A stretch of DNA of 64,000 nt from Kwoniella bestiolae CBS 10118 (lineage: Eukaryota; Basidiomycota; Tremellomycetes; Tremellales; Cryptococcaceae): assembly GCF_000512585.2 (NCBI RefSeq), contig NC_089242.1, positions 1 through 64,000 of the forward strand. Direction: 5' to 3'. Every line of letters starts with the position of its first letter. Position 1 is the stretch's first letter. Both the position numbers and the translations under genes were made by a program. Positions 43,696 to 55,282 of the stretch are shown here, piece after piece. The notes under the pieces are model-generated. The model saw only the letters and a list, made by a program, of their open reading frames with translations. It was not told the origin of the DNA and made no database searches.

Positions 43696-44179
43696 TGATG
43701 GTGCACCTGTCTTCCAGCGAGTCGTTGGATGGTGGGATCGGTTGTATATACGTTGAATCAAAGGTACAGGACCTATGGACTCTTGATCATGCATGCAAAG
43801 TGGACATGTGTTGGTACGGTTAGTCATCTCCCCTCAGTACAGGCACATCATCCAGGAAAGTTCATCTTTTAGCTTTCGATCACGGCATCTAAGGATCGTC
43901 GCATGGTTGATCCTTGACTTTGGGTTCATGTAAACAAACAATTCCGATTTTGGAAATATTCCCCCAAGCAATCGACAATTGCAATGCTTGTTCAGTCACT
44001 CTTCGTGATCAATCCAGTGCACAACATCCTTGTTGTCTCTGCATTATATATGTTGGGAACGATCTGGAGACCATGATCAGGACTAGCACATAACATAAAA
44101 CACTCTCCCGAACATCCCTTTCAAGCCCTCTCTTCCTCCCAACCTCCGTCCTTCTCACCTCTCACCATCATCTCTTGTC
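43696..44179. other. Intergenic / promoter region
   Basis: No gene was recognised. An AT-rich TATATATG (about 44045) and pyrimidine-rich leader precede the next start codon. Confidence 0.4.
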
Positions 44180-46273
44180 ATGGCGATGCAACCGCCCTAC
44201 AACGAAACCGCATTTCTAGAACATCTAGAGACCGAAGCTCGAAGTCTCTATCAATCTCATCAGGGATTGGCATTTGGTCCTTATGTCTTCGGATATGCTG
44301 CCGACGGCTTCGCGTTCGGATTACTGGGATTACAAGTATTACAATGGTATACCATGTCTTACGCTACGGAAAGGAGGATGATTAGGATACTTGTGGTGAG
44401 TTGTCCACATTCTCTATCAGAGCCCCTTGACCCATGCAAAGTATCCTACTGACACTCGACCCTAGTGGTGGACATTCTGCGTCAGCACAGCGTACACCAT
44501 CCTGACTGCCAGATACATGCTCAACCTCTTCGCGTTTGGCTTTGACGTATATCGCAATTTCTTCAACCTTTCATGGGTCACCACGTTCTTCCTGCTGGAC
44601 GCAGTGATACAAACGCCCATTACCGTGAGTGATCTCGCTTGCTTGTCTGGTTCAGACGCTCACCAGGCTAAGGCATTGTTCCAGGCATTTTTCGCACATC
44701 GCGCCCATATATTACTGGGTAGACCGAGATGGTTCACTATGATTATGGTTCCATTGCTGTCAGTATTACACGTACCCAAGTTCGACTCCTCGCGAGCTCA
44801 GAGCTGACCAATTCCAGGCTCCTCACATTCTCCACCTGTTTCGCACTCAAGATCAAAGCTCCCCGTATAGCTATAGATCGGCTGTCAGAACGTAGTCGGG
44901 TGAGTAGTGACACTCTCTTCTTCAACCCATTGGTGATATCGAATGCTCGCTTGCGATACTAACTTGAAGTGTTATAGCTCACCACCTCCCTGTCGCTCTC
45001 CTGGGTGAGTCTTGACTGCGAGTGTACCAAGCTGGATTGCATCTGCTGAAGTCAATCACATTGCAATAGCTCACTCTCACCGTCTTCCAAGATCTGGTCG
45101 TTTCAGGAGCAATATGTTGGTCTTTGCTGTGCAAGAAGTCATTGGTGAAGGCATTCGAGGAAACGGATGGCTGGATGAAGAAATTGGTTATGTGAGTTTC
45201 TACCTGATACCTCTTTGATGGCTGTACTCGGCGCCCGCTTGCAAAATAGAAACAATCCTATGCTGACCATGCTTTCCACTGTTCAGCGTCTTTTTAGAAG
45301 CTCAAGCTGCACCCACTATATTGTAAGCTCTATTCTCGCAATGACACCGCTCATTCCTGGTAGTTCCTGCGGCTTCCTCATAGCGTTTGCGGCGAAACCT
45401 CAGTGGAATCTCTCAGCCTTCTTCCTGTGAGTTCCTGTCGTATGTTGATGGTTGGAGTCCAGCTGACCTCTTGGAACCCCTTCGCCACTTCACTGCCTAT
45501 AGATGTACACCGAAAGTCTATGCAGTCTCACTTTTGGGAATACTAAATGCCAGATATTTCCTCAAGAGAGACTTGGCACCTCAAGGTGTATTTCAGATTG
45601 TAGGTTATCAGTGTAGTGTCTTTTCGATGTTCCGATCAGAAAAGGACACTCCGTTGACAGATATATATACCCCTTCTTATCAGAATCGACCTAAATTCCC
45701 GCGACTCTCATCATACAAATCAGCCTTCACTGTCAAAATACATTATCCCAATTCTCCGCAACCTGGTTCAGACCGATATCGTGCCGCCAATGCGACTCAG
45801 ACGGAAATACGCGTGGAGACTGAGACTATTCAAGAGGTGAACAAACATACGTAATAATCTTGTCCGAGCTACGGCTAACTTCTCATGGCCATCTGATCCA
45901 GACTTATCATCTTCAGCCTTATCCTGTTGCGAAATCTGTCAATCGTGGCCGGTCGCACGAATCATTCTCCGATGCGGAAGTTGTATCTTTGGGGCAAACG
46001 CCAGTAGAAGAGCTTGGAGACATTCTATTGCATGATCAGGTGGAGACAATCGATAGAACGGATCGTATACCGAGGGCAAGGTCAAAATCTTGTGGGTTCA
46101 CTCTATTCAATGGTCCGGACTACAGCTAACGCTTTGTCTTTCAGTATCCTAGGAGTATAGGAAGGATGGCATGCATATGTATCTCCACTCAAGCTCCCAT
46201 CTTGGACCTCTACAAGCTCCGAACATACAGTCGACGGACAGGCGGTATCTACTGGTTATCCTTACGAAACTAG
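44180..46273 (+). CDS. DUF6534-type multi-spanning membrane protein
   Basis: ATG 44180 starts a ~40-residue hydrophilic end, then a run of membrane segments: GPYVFGYAADGFAFGLLGLQ, WWTFCVSTAYTILTARYML, FFNLSWVTTFFLLDAVIQTP, AFFAHRAHILLGRPRWFTMI, and FQDLVVSGAICWSLLCKKSL. KVYAVSLLGILNAR is the C-terminal signature I associate with basidiomycete DUF6534 proteins. A long hydrophilic tail follows and, through introns near 45838-45901 and 46091-46144, ends at TAG 46271-46273. The family is expanded in mushrooms and related fungi and its function is unknown. At least nine introns are needed, so exact exon ends are approximate. The stop lies only 19 bp from the stop of the convergent neighbour. Confidence 0.75.
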
Positions 46274-46292
46274 TCAAACTTCTCAGATTGAT

Positions 46293-47852
46293 CTACATAC
46301 CACTTCCTGCTTTCGACAAGAAGCCTTGCCAATGACTATCGGCGTATCTAACGAACTCGTTTTTTGTGTCCCTGGCAAATCTTGAGGCCGAATCAAAAGC
46401 TGACTTCAATGAGTTACTGATGCTTGGCCTCGTCGATCGGTCCATCTGATCTTCGTCGAACCAGTGTGATACTGATGACAAGTCGATATCCTCCCATGTT
46501 TTAGTTGAGGTGTCTCCTACGTTGCTTGCAGGTGCCTTAGCCCGACTAGAGCCTGCTTCAGAGGCCGATTCGCTCAGGGGCGTGTATATAAACCCTTGGG
46601 AATTCCAAGGGGTCGCCGAGGTCGAGTATAGTGTCGGTTGACGGGGGAAATAGTCAATTTCTTCGAACTCTTCTTCGTCGGTAGGAGCCGCTGTTAGCAG
46701 TAATTGAGTGGTGGGACCCGTGACGAAAGGAGTGGTAGGAGAGCTGGCGGTAGGGGGGTCATTGGCGGAATTTGCAGTAGAGCTTGAAAGTACAGGTTGG
46801 TCGTCTGAGCTGTTGGAATCATTGATAGCTGTGTTTGACGAACATGCCGTCTGGAGATTAGGTGGATAATCCATTACCAACGGTTTACCTTTGAAAAGGG
46901 TTTTGGTATCAAGTGAGGGAAGGCTAGGTGGTCGGGATAAGGTGTTGTTGGTAGGCCAAGGCGGAATGGAGAATCGACCTTGAGCGATCTGCTCACTGAT
47001 TTGTGGTCTTCCATTTCGGCTCTCAACCTTAACGGCATTAGATCTGGAAAGACTTGAAGTGTTGGTTGAGACAGTGTTGCAGGACGCGTTGGACCACGCA
47101 GCGCTGGACCGAGAAGGTCTCACAGATGGACATAAAGACCGGTCGCTACCCGCTGGCTCTTTGGATTTACCACCACTAACTCCCAACTGGGAAGCCATTC
47201 GGTCTAAGCGTAACAAGTACAGCTCATGGTCCTTATACATTCTGGCACATGTTTCATCGTAATCTCTTCTCTGCGGCCGAGCACCTGATGACAAATCCTG
47301 ATAATCGTTGTCAAGCCTTTTTCTCTTGGCTTCAAGGAGCAGTATGTCCTTCAGTTCGCTCAGGGCGTCTGGTTCGCCCAAGAGGGCTTGTCGGTAGGGT
47401 GTTCTGTTAGCTTCGGCGGATCCGCTCGCTTGGCTTTCGTCGCACTTTCGCCGCGCAGACTTCATGACGAAAATTTTGGTTACCGCCTCCTCTTTCCTTT
47501 GCGCCAGAGATCTCCCCGATGGAGCGTTTTTGTCCATGGCATTGATGAGCCTACATTCGTCACTGTACCACTGGCGTAGCAATGTTTGATTGTTTGAGTA
47601 CTGCGCTGTTCCGATGTTGGACTTTGTAATCAACGAAGGTGGAGGAATTGCAAAGCCCGAGACTCGCCAATTGCTGTATAAGTTCTCGTTCTTATGATGG
47701 GAGGGTTTGATAAAGGGTGCAGAGATACACTTCTTCAGATCGTGACAACTTGGTCTGCCATTCCACATAGGCGGATCATGTGTAAGGCGGGATGATGAGG
47801 ACGCCGACAAGGATGAAGTGAGTCTTCTCATGGTATTCTGGGACGGAGTCAT
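46293..47852 (-). CDS. Long disordered protein, unknown function, single exon
   Basis: One uninterrupted frame of 519 codons from ATG 47852, unusual among its intron-rich neighbours. The N-terminal half has helical, charged stretches (LSELKDILLLEAKRKRLDND, YDETCARMYKDHELYLLRLD) that could form a coiled coil. The middle is Ser/Thr/Pro-rich, and the C-terminus has WEDIDLSSVSHWFDEDQMDR then SLKSAFDSASRFARDTKNEF and W near the end. I do not recognise a domain. The conserved-looking acidic/aromatic C-terminal motif is the best query for a search. The gene is tail-to-tail with the DUF6534 gene. Confidence 0.75.
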   Translation of the reverse strand: MTPSQNTMRRLTSSLSASSSSRLTHDPPMWNGRPSCHDLKKCISAPFIKPSHHKNENLYSNWRVSGFAIPPPSLITKSNIGTAQYSNNQTLLRQWYSDECRLINAMDKNAPSGRSLAQRKEEAVTKIFVMKSARRKCDESQASGSAEANRTPYRQALLGEPDALSELKDILLLEAKRKRLDNDYQDLSSGARPQRRDYDETCARMYKDHELYLLRLDRMASQLGVSGGKSKEPAGSDRSLCPSVRPSRSSAAWSNASCNTVSTNTSSLSRSNAVKVESRNGRPQISEQIAQGRFSIPPWPTNNTLSRPPSLPSLDTKTLFKGKPLVMDYPPNLQTACSSNTAINDSNSSDDQPVLSSSTANSANDPPTASSPTTPFVTGPTTQLLLTAAPTDEEEFEEIDYFPRQPTLYSTSATPWNSQGFIYTPLSESASEAGSSRAKAPASNVGDTSTKTWEDIDLSSVSHWFDEDQMDRSTRPSISNSLKSAFDSASRFARDTKNEFVRYADSHWQGFLSKAGSGM

Positions 47853-48450
47853 GGCGTAAAACGTGAATGTGAGGGGATTTGCGAAAGGTGTATAGTGTGC
47901 AATATGAGTGGTGAGGGTAATCCGGATTGGAATTCCGTGAGTTGTGAAGGTAGGTTGGAATTTGTGGTGTCTTAAGGATGGCTCACTACTGAGACTTTGC
48001 CGTCCACTTCCAAAAATCCGGCATATATGGTCTTTTCTAAGCCTGACCTAGATCTGAACATTTTGGACGTTCCTTTCAGAATTTATGGGCTCAAAGGACG
48101 GCTTTAGTCCAAACATTTCGATTTCGCTCCTGAGGGACCGAGTCGTCTGAGGTATTGAATGGATCGACGTCGCTACTGTAAATTCATTAGCGCTATGACC
48201 TCATAAACTACCCGTAGATTGTCATCAATAGAGATGTCTTGTATGGCTACAAGCAAATTTAAGCGTGGCTGTGCCGCGATGCCTTTTTCAAATATACTAT
48301 ACATTTAATGTCGATCATCTCCCCTAATGTTATTATAACGATATGTACATGCTCGCTCAAAAAGAAAACCCAGAAAGAAAATGAGAGAGCGGTTATTTTG
48401 ATTGTCCGTAATCCAATTGTCCATGAAGGCTTGTCGCCCTCTGTCACCGC
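47853..48450. other. Intergenic region
   Basis: Promoter of the 46293-47852 gene on the left and 3' side of a lectin gene on the right; nothing else recognised. Confidence 0.4.
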
Positions 48451-49734
48451 CTAGTATTTGATGGTGAAGATTTGGTTAGTGTTATCCTCGAAACATTCCC
48501 ACGTTTGGAGTCTCTTCTCGATGTCGTAAGGAGATTGTGCTGTCTTTCCTGAGTCCTCGACGACATCAAGACAGGTGTCTGAAAGAGCACATTTCAGTGT
48601 CAGCAAATTATCATGTGCAAAAAAGAGGAATGTGCCAGCACTCACTACCGCCGTTATCAACTCTCAATTTATCTCCAGTGTAATCCCATCTTTGAGTCTC
48701 GGAAGCTTTGTTGCAATCATCGATCCAAACGGCTTGACCGTTACCGCCAGCAACGTTGGAGTTGAGGCATTTGTCTGGCCATTCTCTCAGTTTGATCTCG
48801 CCCTTTTGACCGCCGGTGACCCAGAACAGCTGGTATTTAGATGTGTCCGAGTCGTTGGGAGCACAGTAAGCGATGTTCACTTGAGTGCCGGAATCGACCT
48901 TGGCAGAGTCAACAGTGACACAGAGATCGTCTCGGCCGTTGGCTGAGATGAGAGCAATGTCAGCATGTCGCCGAATTCATGTAAAGCCAGGTTACATACG
49001 ATGAAGTCTGTGAGATCCATCGGCTGGATCAGGATAGACATCCTTCACTGGGACAGAAGGTACAGGAGGCTTAGGGGTGTTTCCATTGTTACCACCATTG
49101 TCGCCACCGCTGTTACCGCCACCGTTGGGGTCCAAGTTGTTCCCATTGTCATCGATGGGGTACCAGACTATGACAGACAGATGAGCGATGAACTTTATTG
49201 AAAAAGACGAGAGTATGGCTCACTCTGATTGGTGTTACCAGTGGTACACTTCCAAGTTTGGGTACCTTCCCATTCGCTACCTTGGTCCAGACATTGGTCG
49301 CCTCCAGTGATAGCAATTCTGTTGTCACCGGTCAAGTACCAGGTTTGTTGGAAGAGGGTTGGGTACGATGTCCAGAGCTAGTGTTCCTATCAGACCACTG
49401 ATTCATATACATTGATGGAGGTGAAAAAGGGGCAACTCACCTTGACGATCTCGTTGTTATCTCGTCCGGTACCAGCGTCGAGGGCCAGCCCAGATGGGAC
49501 ATGGATCACGCTTCCGGAACCAGGATTGATGTTCCACTTTTGCGCTTGGGCACAGTCAACCGTTTGGACTCTAACTCCATCACCGAAGGCATCACCTGGG
49601 ACGGAAAGACATTGTCCATTTCTGTTTGACTTGATTCTGACACCGTTGTATCGTTTACCAAGGGAGCGGTCAACAGGTGATGCGGAGGCAATAGCCAAGA
49701 ACGGAAGGAGAGCTACAAGGGATAAGAGTTGCAT
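48451..49734 (-). CDS. Secreted two-domain ricin-B-type lectin, copy 1 (intact)
   Basis: ATG 49734 begins MQLLSLVALLPFLAIASASP, a signal peptide, followed by LGKRYNGVRI, which offers a Kex2-type KR site. The first beta-trefoil shows NGQCLSVPGDAFGDGVRVQT, QKWNINPGSGS, ALDAGTGRDNNEIVK, QTWYLTGDNRIAITGG and QTWKCTTGNTNQ. A Gly/Asn/Pro-rich linker follows (NLDPNGGGNSGGDNGGN). The second trefoil contains DDLCVTVDSAKVDSGTQVN, LFWVTGGQKGEIKLREWPDK, QRWDYTGDKLRVDN and QTWECFEDNTNQIFTIKY. The repeated QxW triplets define the ricin-B (CBM13-like) lectin fold, a sugar-binding module; there is no catalytic toxin chain here. Five exons are seen. It heads a tandem family with the next two minus-strand genes. 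Confidence 0.88.
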
Positions 49735-51259
49735 GTTGTTTGAGATTCGTTGATCAAAGAGGCGTATGGGAGACCTAGCGGTAAATTATAGAGCTACGAG
49801 GGAAAACAATTAGTTAGTTGTTGTTTGAAGAAGGAGACTGATCTGTCAAGTCTTCCAAAGCGTCCTTTATATACCTTGCAAATGCTCAAATATGGAGGTG
49901 GAGAAGCTCTTCTTCGGCCGGTCCGAAGGTGAAGGTGTGACACCAGAGCAAGAGATCATCATGTACACAACATCGTAGATTCCGTATTGTCAGATGACCT
50001 TTCGCTTGACAATGACGTTCCACCATCCGACAAACATAGACTTGCCTCTTGAGGTATGTGGGTCATGGAACGTTTGTGTATTGCTTGTTTCTACATTGCC
50101 TATCCGGGGGGTCGGAACATGCTTATCCAGGGATGTCAACATTGGTCTATACCACGTTGGGTAGGAATGTCAACAAACAAAGAAGAAATCAGGCGGAGCC
50201 GAAGATCTCTGACCGACGTGGTCCTCATGACGTAGGTGACAAGAGAGCGGAAAAGTGCGGGGCTGTGAGGTTGGTGTTGGGCCACACAACGGAAAGAACA
50301 TCGGTAAGCAAGACCATCGGATGAAACATATAACACGATAAACTTTCGAACTAACCTTGTCCGTCGATCATCATTCATTCTTTGTTTACATCTATTCTGT
50401 TCTGTTTTGTCAGTTGTAACTCAGGTCCGATCTCGGCGTAAAACTACGGATAGGAAATTTCCCCAAAAGATTTATGGGGTATCCACATGGGATTCCATAA
50501 GTGAAAAACAAGTAAACAAAGCCAATAGAGTTTAAGCATACCGTTGCTCTCTTTCGGTCCTTGTTCCTAGAGATGGGCATTGCTTGGCAACATACCAATA
50601 GCATCTCATCTCCGTCGACCGGAAGGCTTTTCTGATCAGCACACATAGCGTGATTGATGGAGTTGCAGTATGGATATAGGTCACATTTGTCGCTTCCGAT
50701 CGTGGACCCCTACCAAGCGCAACAAACAATGCTCGATAGCCCTTGATCTGAACCTGGTCCTCCGAAAATTGGATGACGGACCCACTGCCGTTACTGGCAA
50801 ACCGGAAAAGATCGGAACCATGCTACCAGATGTACCGAGCATGCTGTGTACCTGCCGAGTGACCTGTAGGATGTCTCACCTCACCCTGCTCAAACACATC
50901 TCGTCAATTTGGAGCGGTTGATCACTTGACCTGTTTCGACAAAGATGGCTGGCCGCGTCTGAAAGCATCGCACGGAAATGCCTGGGACTGACCCAATGTG
51001 GGCACGGAATATGGTCTCGTCTATGAACAGGTCTCACAATAAGTGTCATGACGTGTTGGGCTAAGACATCCACTAGGGATGACTCGAACTCAACTAGATA
51101 GCCGTCTCCGAGATGTCGAAGCGAGTGGATTCAATTGTGCCACGACCCAAAGTAGTCAAGACACTAGCGCGGCGAGGCAGTCTCAGGAGGTTCAGTCACA
51201 TACCATTCATAAGCATAGTATAGTATATTGACAAGCAATAGCAATATAGGATAACTGTG
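49735..51259. other. Intergenic region, about 1.5 kb
   Basis: The left 150 bp are the lectin promoter. In the rest I see only short unsupported open frames. No repeats or RNA genes were recognised. Confidence 0.4.
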
Positions 51260-52660
51260 TTAACAATCGTCCGCATCATCATCACCGAAAACAGTAAAAA
51301 TCTGTTGACGATTACCCTCATAACAGGTCCAAGTCTGTAATCTCTCTAGCCTGTCATAAGGTTGCTGAGGTGTTCTAGGTGAATTCAACTCGACGTCAAG
51401 GCAGAGAGTGTACGCCTCAGACCGATCTGCGTGCAATTAGCAAATTAGCACGCAAGGCGAGTAAACTGCTATAGGTCATGTGAACAATACCCACTGTTCG
51501 AGTTCAGCGCCAGCGTGGTCCCATCCCATAACCAATTTTGCCTAGTGCTTGAGCTTCCACAGCCATAAGTGGTAAGTCGGGCGCCATTTATCGGGTGTTG
51601 TCCGGCGTCAAGACAAAGTGACGGATGTGCTTGGAGGGATACACGGCTAGGGATGTTGAGCGAGATATTCCAGAGTTGCAAGTGAGCATACGGGGAGGTA
51701 TCAGGAAGACAATAGGAGCTGGGATACTAAGTCAGCCCATGAGCTCCCAGATGAAGGATATGAGTCGTACTCACATGTCCACAAGCTGATTCACTGAAGC
51801 AACACCATTACCAACCATGACACACAAGTCCGGTCTTCCGTATGCTGTGACACGGGTCAACAGATCGGATTTTCTCTGTCAATCAGCAAGAAGGACTGAC
51901 TCACGGTGAATACGTCTGCCATCACTAATTGGATGATCCACGTACACAGGGCCCGAAGGGATAGATGGTTGTACGCCCGGAGTCGTGGGTGTTGTAGCGA
52001 TGATTGTCCAGACTAATTATGAGCACCGATTACCAGAGTTCAAGATTAGTACTCGCATCAGCTCACCTTGATTGGCGTTACCGGTGGTACAAGTGTAGGT
52101 TTGAGGCCCATTTAACCCTTCATCCAGACATTGAGACCCATTGGTAATTGCGATCCTATCATCATCGGTAAGATACCAGCTAACCGTGAGGGCCTTCAGT
52201 CAGTTGATCGACATGTCATGTCGCATCAATCATGAGTGTAACTCACATTTGTCGGAACAGACCAGGGTACGAGGTCCATACCTGATTGTAATAACCTCTC
52301 GTCAGCGCAAGAATACGATTGCAGTATCCTAAAAGACAATGTCCAGGCGGAAGATCCACCTACCTTGATGATAGCGTTATCTTCATCACCTGTACCCGCA
52401 TCCAGAGCCCACTGAGTTCCGCTGATGAGTATACTATCTGATCCAGGATTGATGTCCCATTCAACCGCTGAGCTACAGTTGACAGTGGTCACTCGTGTCC
52501 CATCTTGCCATTCTGCTGGTGGGGCTACGGGTGAGAGGCATTTGAGGGATCGGTAGGATTGGATTTTGACAGATGAATAACGCTTGGTAAGTGAAGCGGC
52601 GAGAGTGCGTGGGAGAAGAGTAGGGAGTAGAATCAGCATGATGGGAATGTCGATGAACAT
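51260..52660 (-). CDS. Secreted ricin-B-type lectin, copy 2 (diverged)
   Basis: Start at 52660 (MFIDIPIMLILLPTLLPRTL, signal peptide) with a second Met at residue 8. The first trefoil is close to copy 1: SVKIQSYRSLKCLSPVAPPA, WDINPGSDSILISGTQWALD, VWTSYPGLFRQMWYLTDDDR, CTTGNANQ. The linker is shorter (TTPTTPGVQPSIPSGPVYVD). The second domain is more diverged (LWNISLN, SLCLDAGQHPINGARLTTYG, RQNWLWDGTTLALNSNS) and ends LQTWTCYEGNRQQIFTVFGD with stop at 51260. Six exons are proposed; the intron at about 51720-51780 needs the acceptor at CCCAG to keep the frame. The product looks complete, but the weaker second domain may bind differently. Confidence 0.75.
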
Positions 52661-53184
52661 GATGGGAACGAGGTGTTGTTATCAAGTGTTATTGAATGAC
52701 CGTTGTCGAAAGTTCTTGTCGATAAGCACTCGAGGTAGGGGCTGTGAGAATCAGATGACAAAGGATAAGAAGCTATTGATATCGGCCATGACGAAGTGAT
52801 GATAGACTGAAAGGTGATGATTGCATGTAAACACGAGGTACTGTATGATGGTGATGACTGGAGTGACGATGGTGATGACTGGAGTGACGATGGCGACGGT
52901 AATATATAACACAATGAGATGCAGATCATTCCCCTTTCCCTTTGCATCCACTTGATAAACATTCAATACATAGCTTATTATACTTGTTGTATATACTTAT
53001 ACATACTTGTTGTTCTTATTTTTAATACTCTGTGATTGTCCGTGGGCAATAATTAATCATTCAAACCGATTGTCCGTACGAGAAGGAAACGATTCTTATT
53101 GTCCATTCAATACTAACAGTCAATCGTCGACCACCTAACAGCCTTGTCGAGAGGATGATCACCATGGTTTATCTCGTTACGCTC
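52661..53184. other. Intergenic region between lectin copies 2 and 3
   Basis: It carries two close copies of a GGTGATGACTGGAGTGACGA unit (about 52849-52888) in the likely promoter of copy 2; otherwise AT-rich with no gene. Confidence 0.5.
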
Positions 53185-54687
53185 TCAAAGCGGATAGAGA
53201 GTGAAGATCTGTTGAGTGTTACCAGGATAACATTCCCATACTTGCAGATTGGCTTCAGTGTCGATTGGTTTACCAGGTGTTCTACCTGAATTCAGCTCGA
53301 CATCAAGACAGAGGTCTGTCAAGTACATCAACCAGTCCATTCAGTCAGCCCATCGGTCCAATCCTTCGTCGCAGTTGTGAGGTTCATAAGGAGCAGGTAA
53401 CTCACTCCTGCCGTCGACTCGAAGTTTATCAGCCATGTAGTTCCACTTGGTCACCTTATTACCAGGTGTCGAACAATCAGAGACGAACACCCTTGATCCC
53501 GAACCTGGGTTGGAACCGACGTCCAAGCATCGATTGGGTTTGAAAGCTGATCTGACATAGTCCGATTTGGATCCTGCTGCGAGGTTCCACAGTTGTGCGA
53601 CTGAGATGGTGTTGTTATTGTCACAACATGCTCCGCTGGGAGCATCGAATTGGAAAAATCAGCCCTGCTGTGGTCGACGCGTTGAGATAGGATCGTGCGA
53701 GAGGGGTTGGTACTGATTGCAGGATCACTCACATGTTGACCGGGTAGGTGAGTTCAAGGTTTCCGTTACCCGCTGTCACACAGAGAGTGTTCTGGTTGTT
53801 TGCTATGCCAAGAGATAAGTCAGTCTTCAGAGACCTGATGCTCAGTCTTCAGTATGCTCCACCTACGATGAATTCTTCGAGAAGTATTGGATGGATCTTT
53901 GAATACGGCTCCAGCATTACCATTACCATTCCCATTACCGTTGTTGTTACTGCTTTGAGAGGGCTGAGCGGCAGAAGAAGTTTGACTAGGTTGTACCGAT
54001 GTGGAGGAACCGGTACTGCTGACAGGAGGTGGTGAATTATTACCTTGGATGATAAACCAGACTGAGGATGAATCGGAATATCAGTAAACCTCTTATTTTG
54101 CCTTGCTAGACAAGGAAGTATGTGCCGCCTTACTTTGGTTGGTGTTGCCAGTGGTGCACTTCCAAGTTTGCGACCCATTGTCGCCCTCATCGAGACACTG
54201 GTCTCCGCCAGTGATGGCGATTCGATTATCACCTGTGAGGTACCAGCTGGTCCAGGCTATGTATCAGCATTGTTCTTCCTCCATGTTTCTAGAGGCACTG
54301 GTGTTCTCACGTCTGTTGGAACAAAGTAGGATAAGACGTCCAAAGCTGCAGCGAAGATCAATTGAATCTCATCACGAGCCATGCCCCATATTTTAGCGGG
54401 GCGCTCACCTTGACAATCTCGTTGTTATCCCTGCCAGTCCCCGCATCCAATGCAAATTTAGGGTCACTGTGAAGCACGACACTTCCGCTTCCAGGATTGA
54501 TATCCCATGTTTGGGCTTAAGCACAGTCGACAGTGGTCACGAGGGTCCCATCGCCGAAGACGTATGCTGGCCCGACGGGTGAAAGACATTTATGATCTCT
54601 GTAAGACTGGATCTTGACGCCTGAGTATCGCTTGATTGGCGAGGCTGAGATCAAAGCCAGCAAAGGGAGAAGGGCGAGGAAATACAT
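53185..54687 (-). pseudogene. Ricin-B-type lectin, copy 3, with premature stop
   Basis: ATG 54687 opens a signal peptide (MYFLALLPLLALISASPIKR) and the first trefoil. At 54517-54519 the codon that is Gln in the matching segment of copy 1 (DCAQAQKW) is TAA. All the rest is preserved: ALDAGTGRDNNEIVK equivalents, LWTSYPTLFQQTWYLTGDNR via an intron ending CCTGGACCAG, a Ser/Asn/Gly linker, a second domain (CLDVGSNPGSGSRVFVSDCS, KWNYMADKLRVDG) and the end LQVWECYPGNTQQIFTLYPL with stop at 53185. A single nonsense change in an otherwise intact gene points to very recent loss, stop-codon readthrough, or a base error. Confidence 0.75.
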
Positions 54688-55122
54688 GCTGAATGTTTGG
54701 ATAAAAGGAGTCGATTGTTCGATAAAGGGCGATTACTCTTAATGAAATTGATGTCCAGTGACCAAATGATAGGAACGAAGGACTACATCCCTTCAGCCTG
54801 GAGGCTTTATATCTCCAACGGGCCCTTGGACTAGGTCTACGGTTATCGCTTGGAGGTCATATGGAGCTATGATGTTCACTTCGCCTCTGGATCAGCTGAG
54901 AGACCTGTGCAAGTAACTCATCTTCCTCCGCTAGACATGGACCTGTCTCTGATCCAGTCGAGACGATCCGCATCAGATGATGACATAGTGTAATTGGGCG
55001 ATACCATATAGCAAACTGGATTTAGTCCTGAGAGAGATGTACTTGACACTTGATGAAGAGCGAAGAACGCCATTCTCAATGAAAACGGAAGCTGATTAGA
55101 TAAGCTTTCGATCTGACACGAG
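54688..55122. other. Promoter / intergenic region of lectin copy 3
   Basis: No gene was recognised; no repeats. Confidence 0.4.
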
Positions 55123-55282
55123 TCAAGAGGCGTTGGAACGATCGATGTATGGTACCTGAAGGAGTCTGAGCGAGGTTGCGTCAGTGTATTATTGTCTACA
55201 GATGATTGTGCTGAACTTACTTTGACTTAGTAGCGGCGGTATCGAGAGCTTGGATGAAGATCGCTTCATCAAGTAGGGGCAT
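55123..55282 (-). CDS. Possible short spliced ORF or 3' end of a lost gene
   Basis: ATG at 55282 opens MPLLDEAIFIQALDTAATKS. A textbook intron (55166-55220: GTAAGT donor, CTGAC branch-like site, CTCAG acceptor) then joins an exon reading KLLQVPYIDRSNAS and TGA at 55123. Total 34 codons. The strong splice signals suggest real transcription. It may be the last two exons of a gene whose upstream part I cannot follow, or a remnant. No family is recognised. Confidence 0.3.

Noticed and set aside
51060..51160. tRNA-like B-box (GTTCGAGTC on the minus strand)
   Set aside because: The flanking bases do not pair to form a T-stem, and no matching acceptor stem is found.
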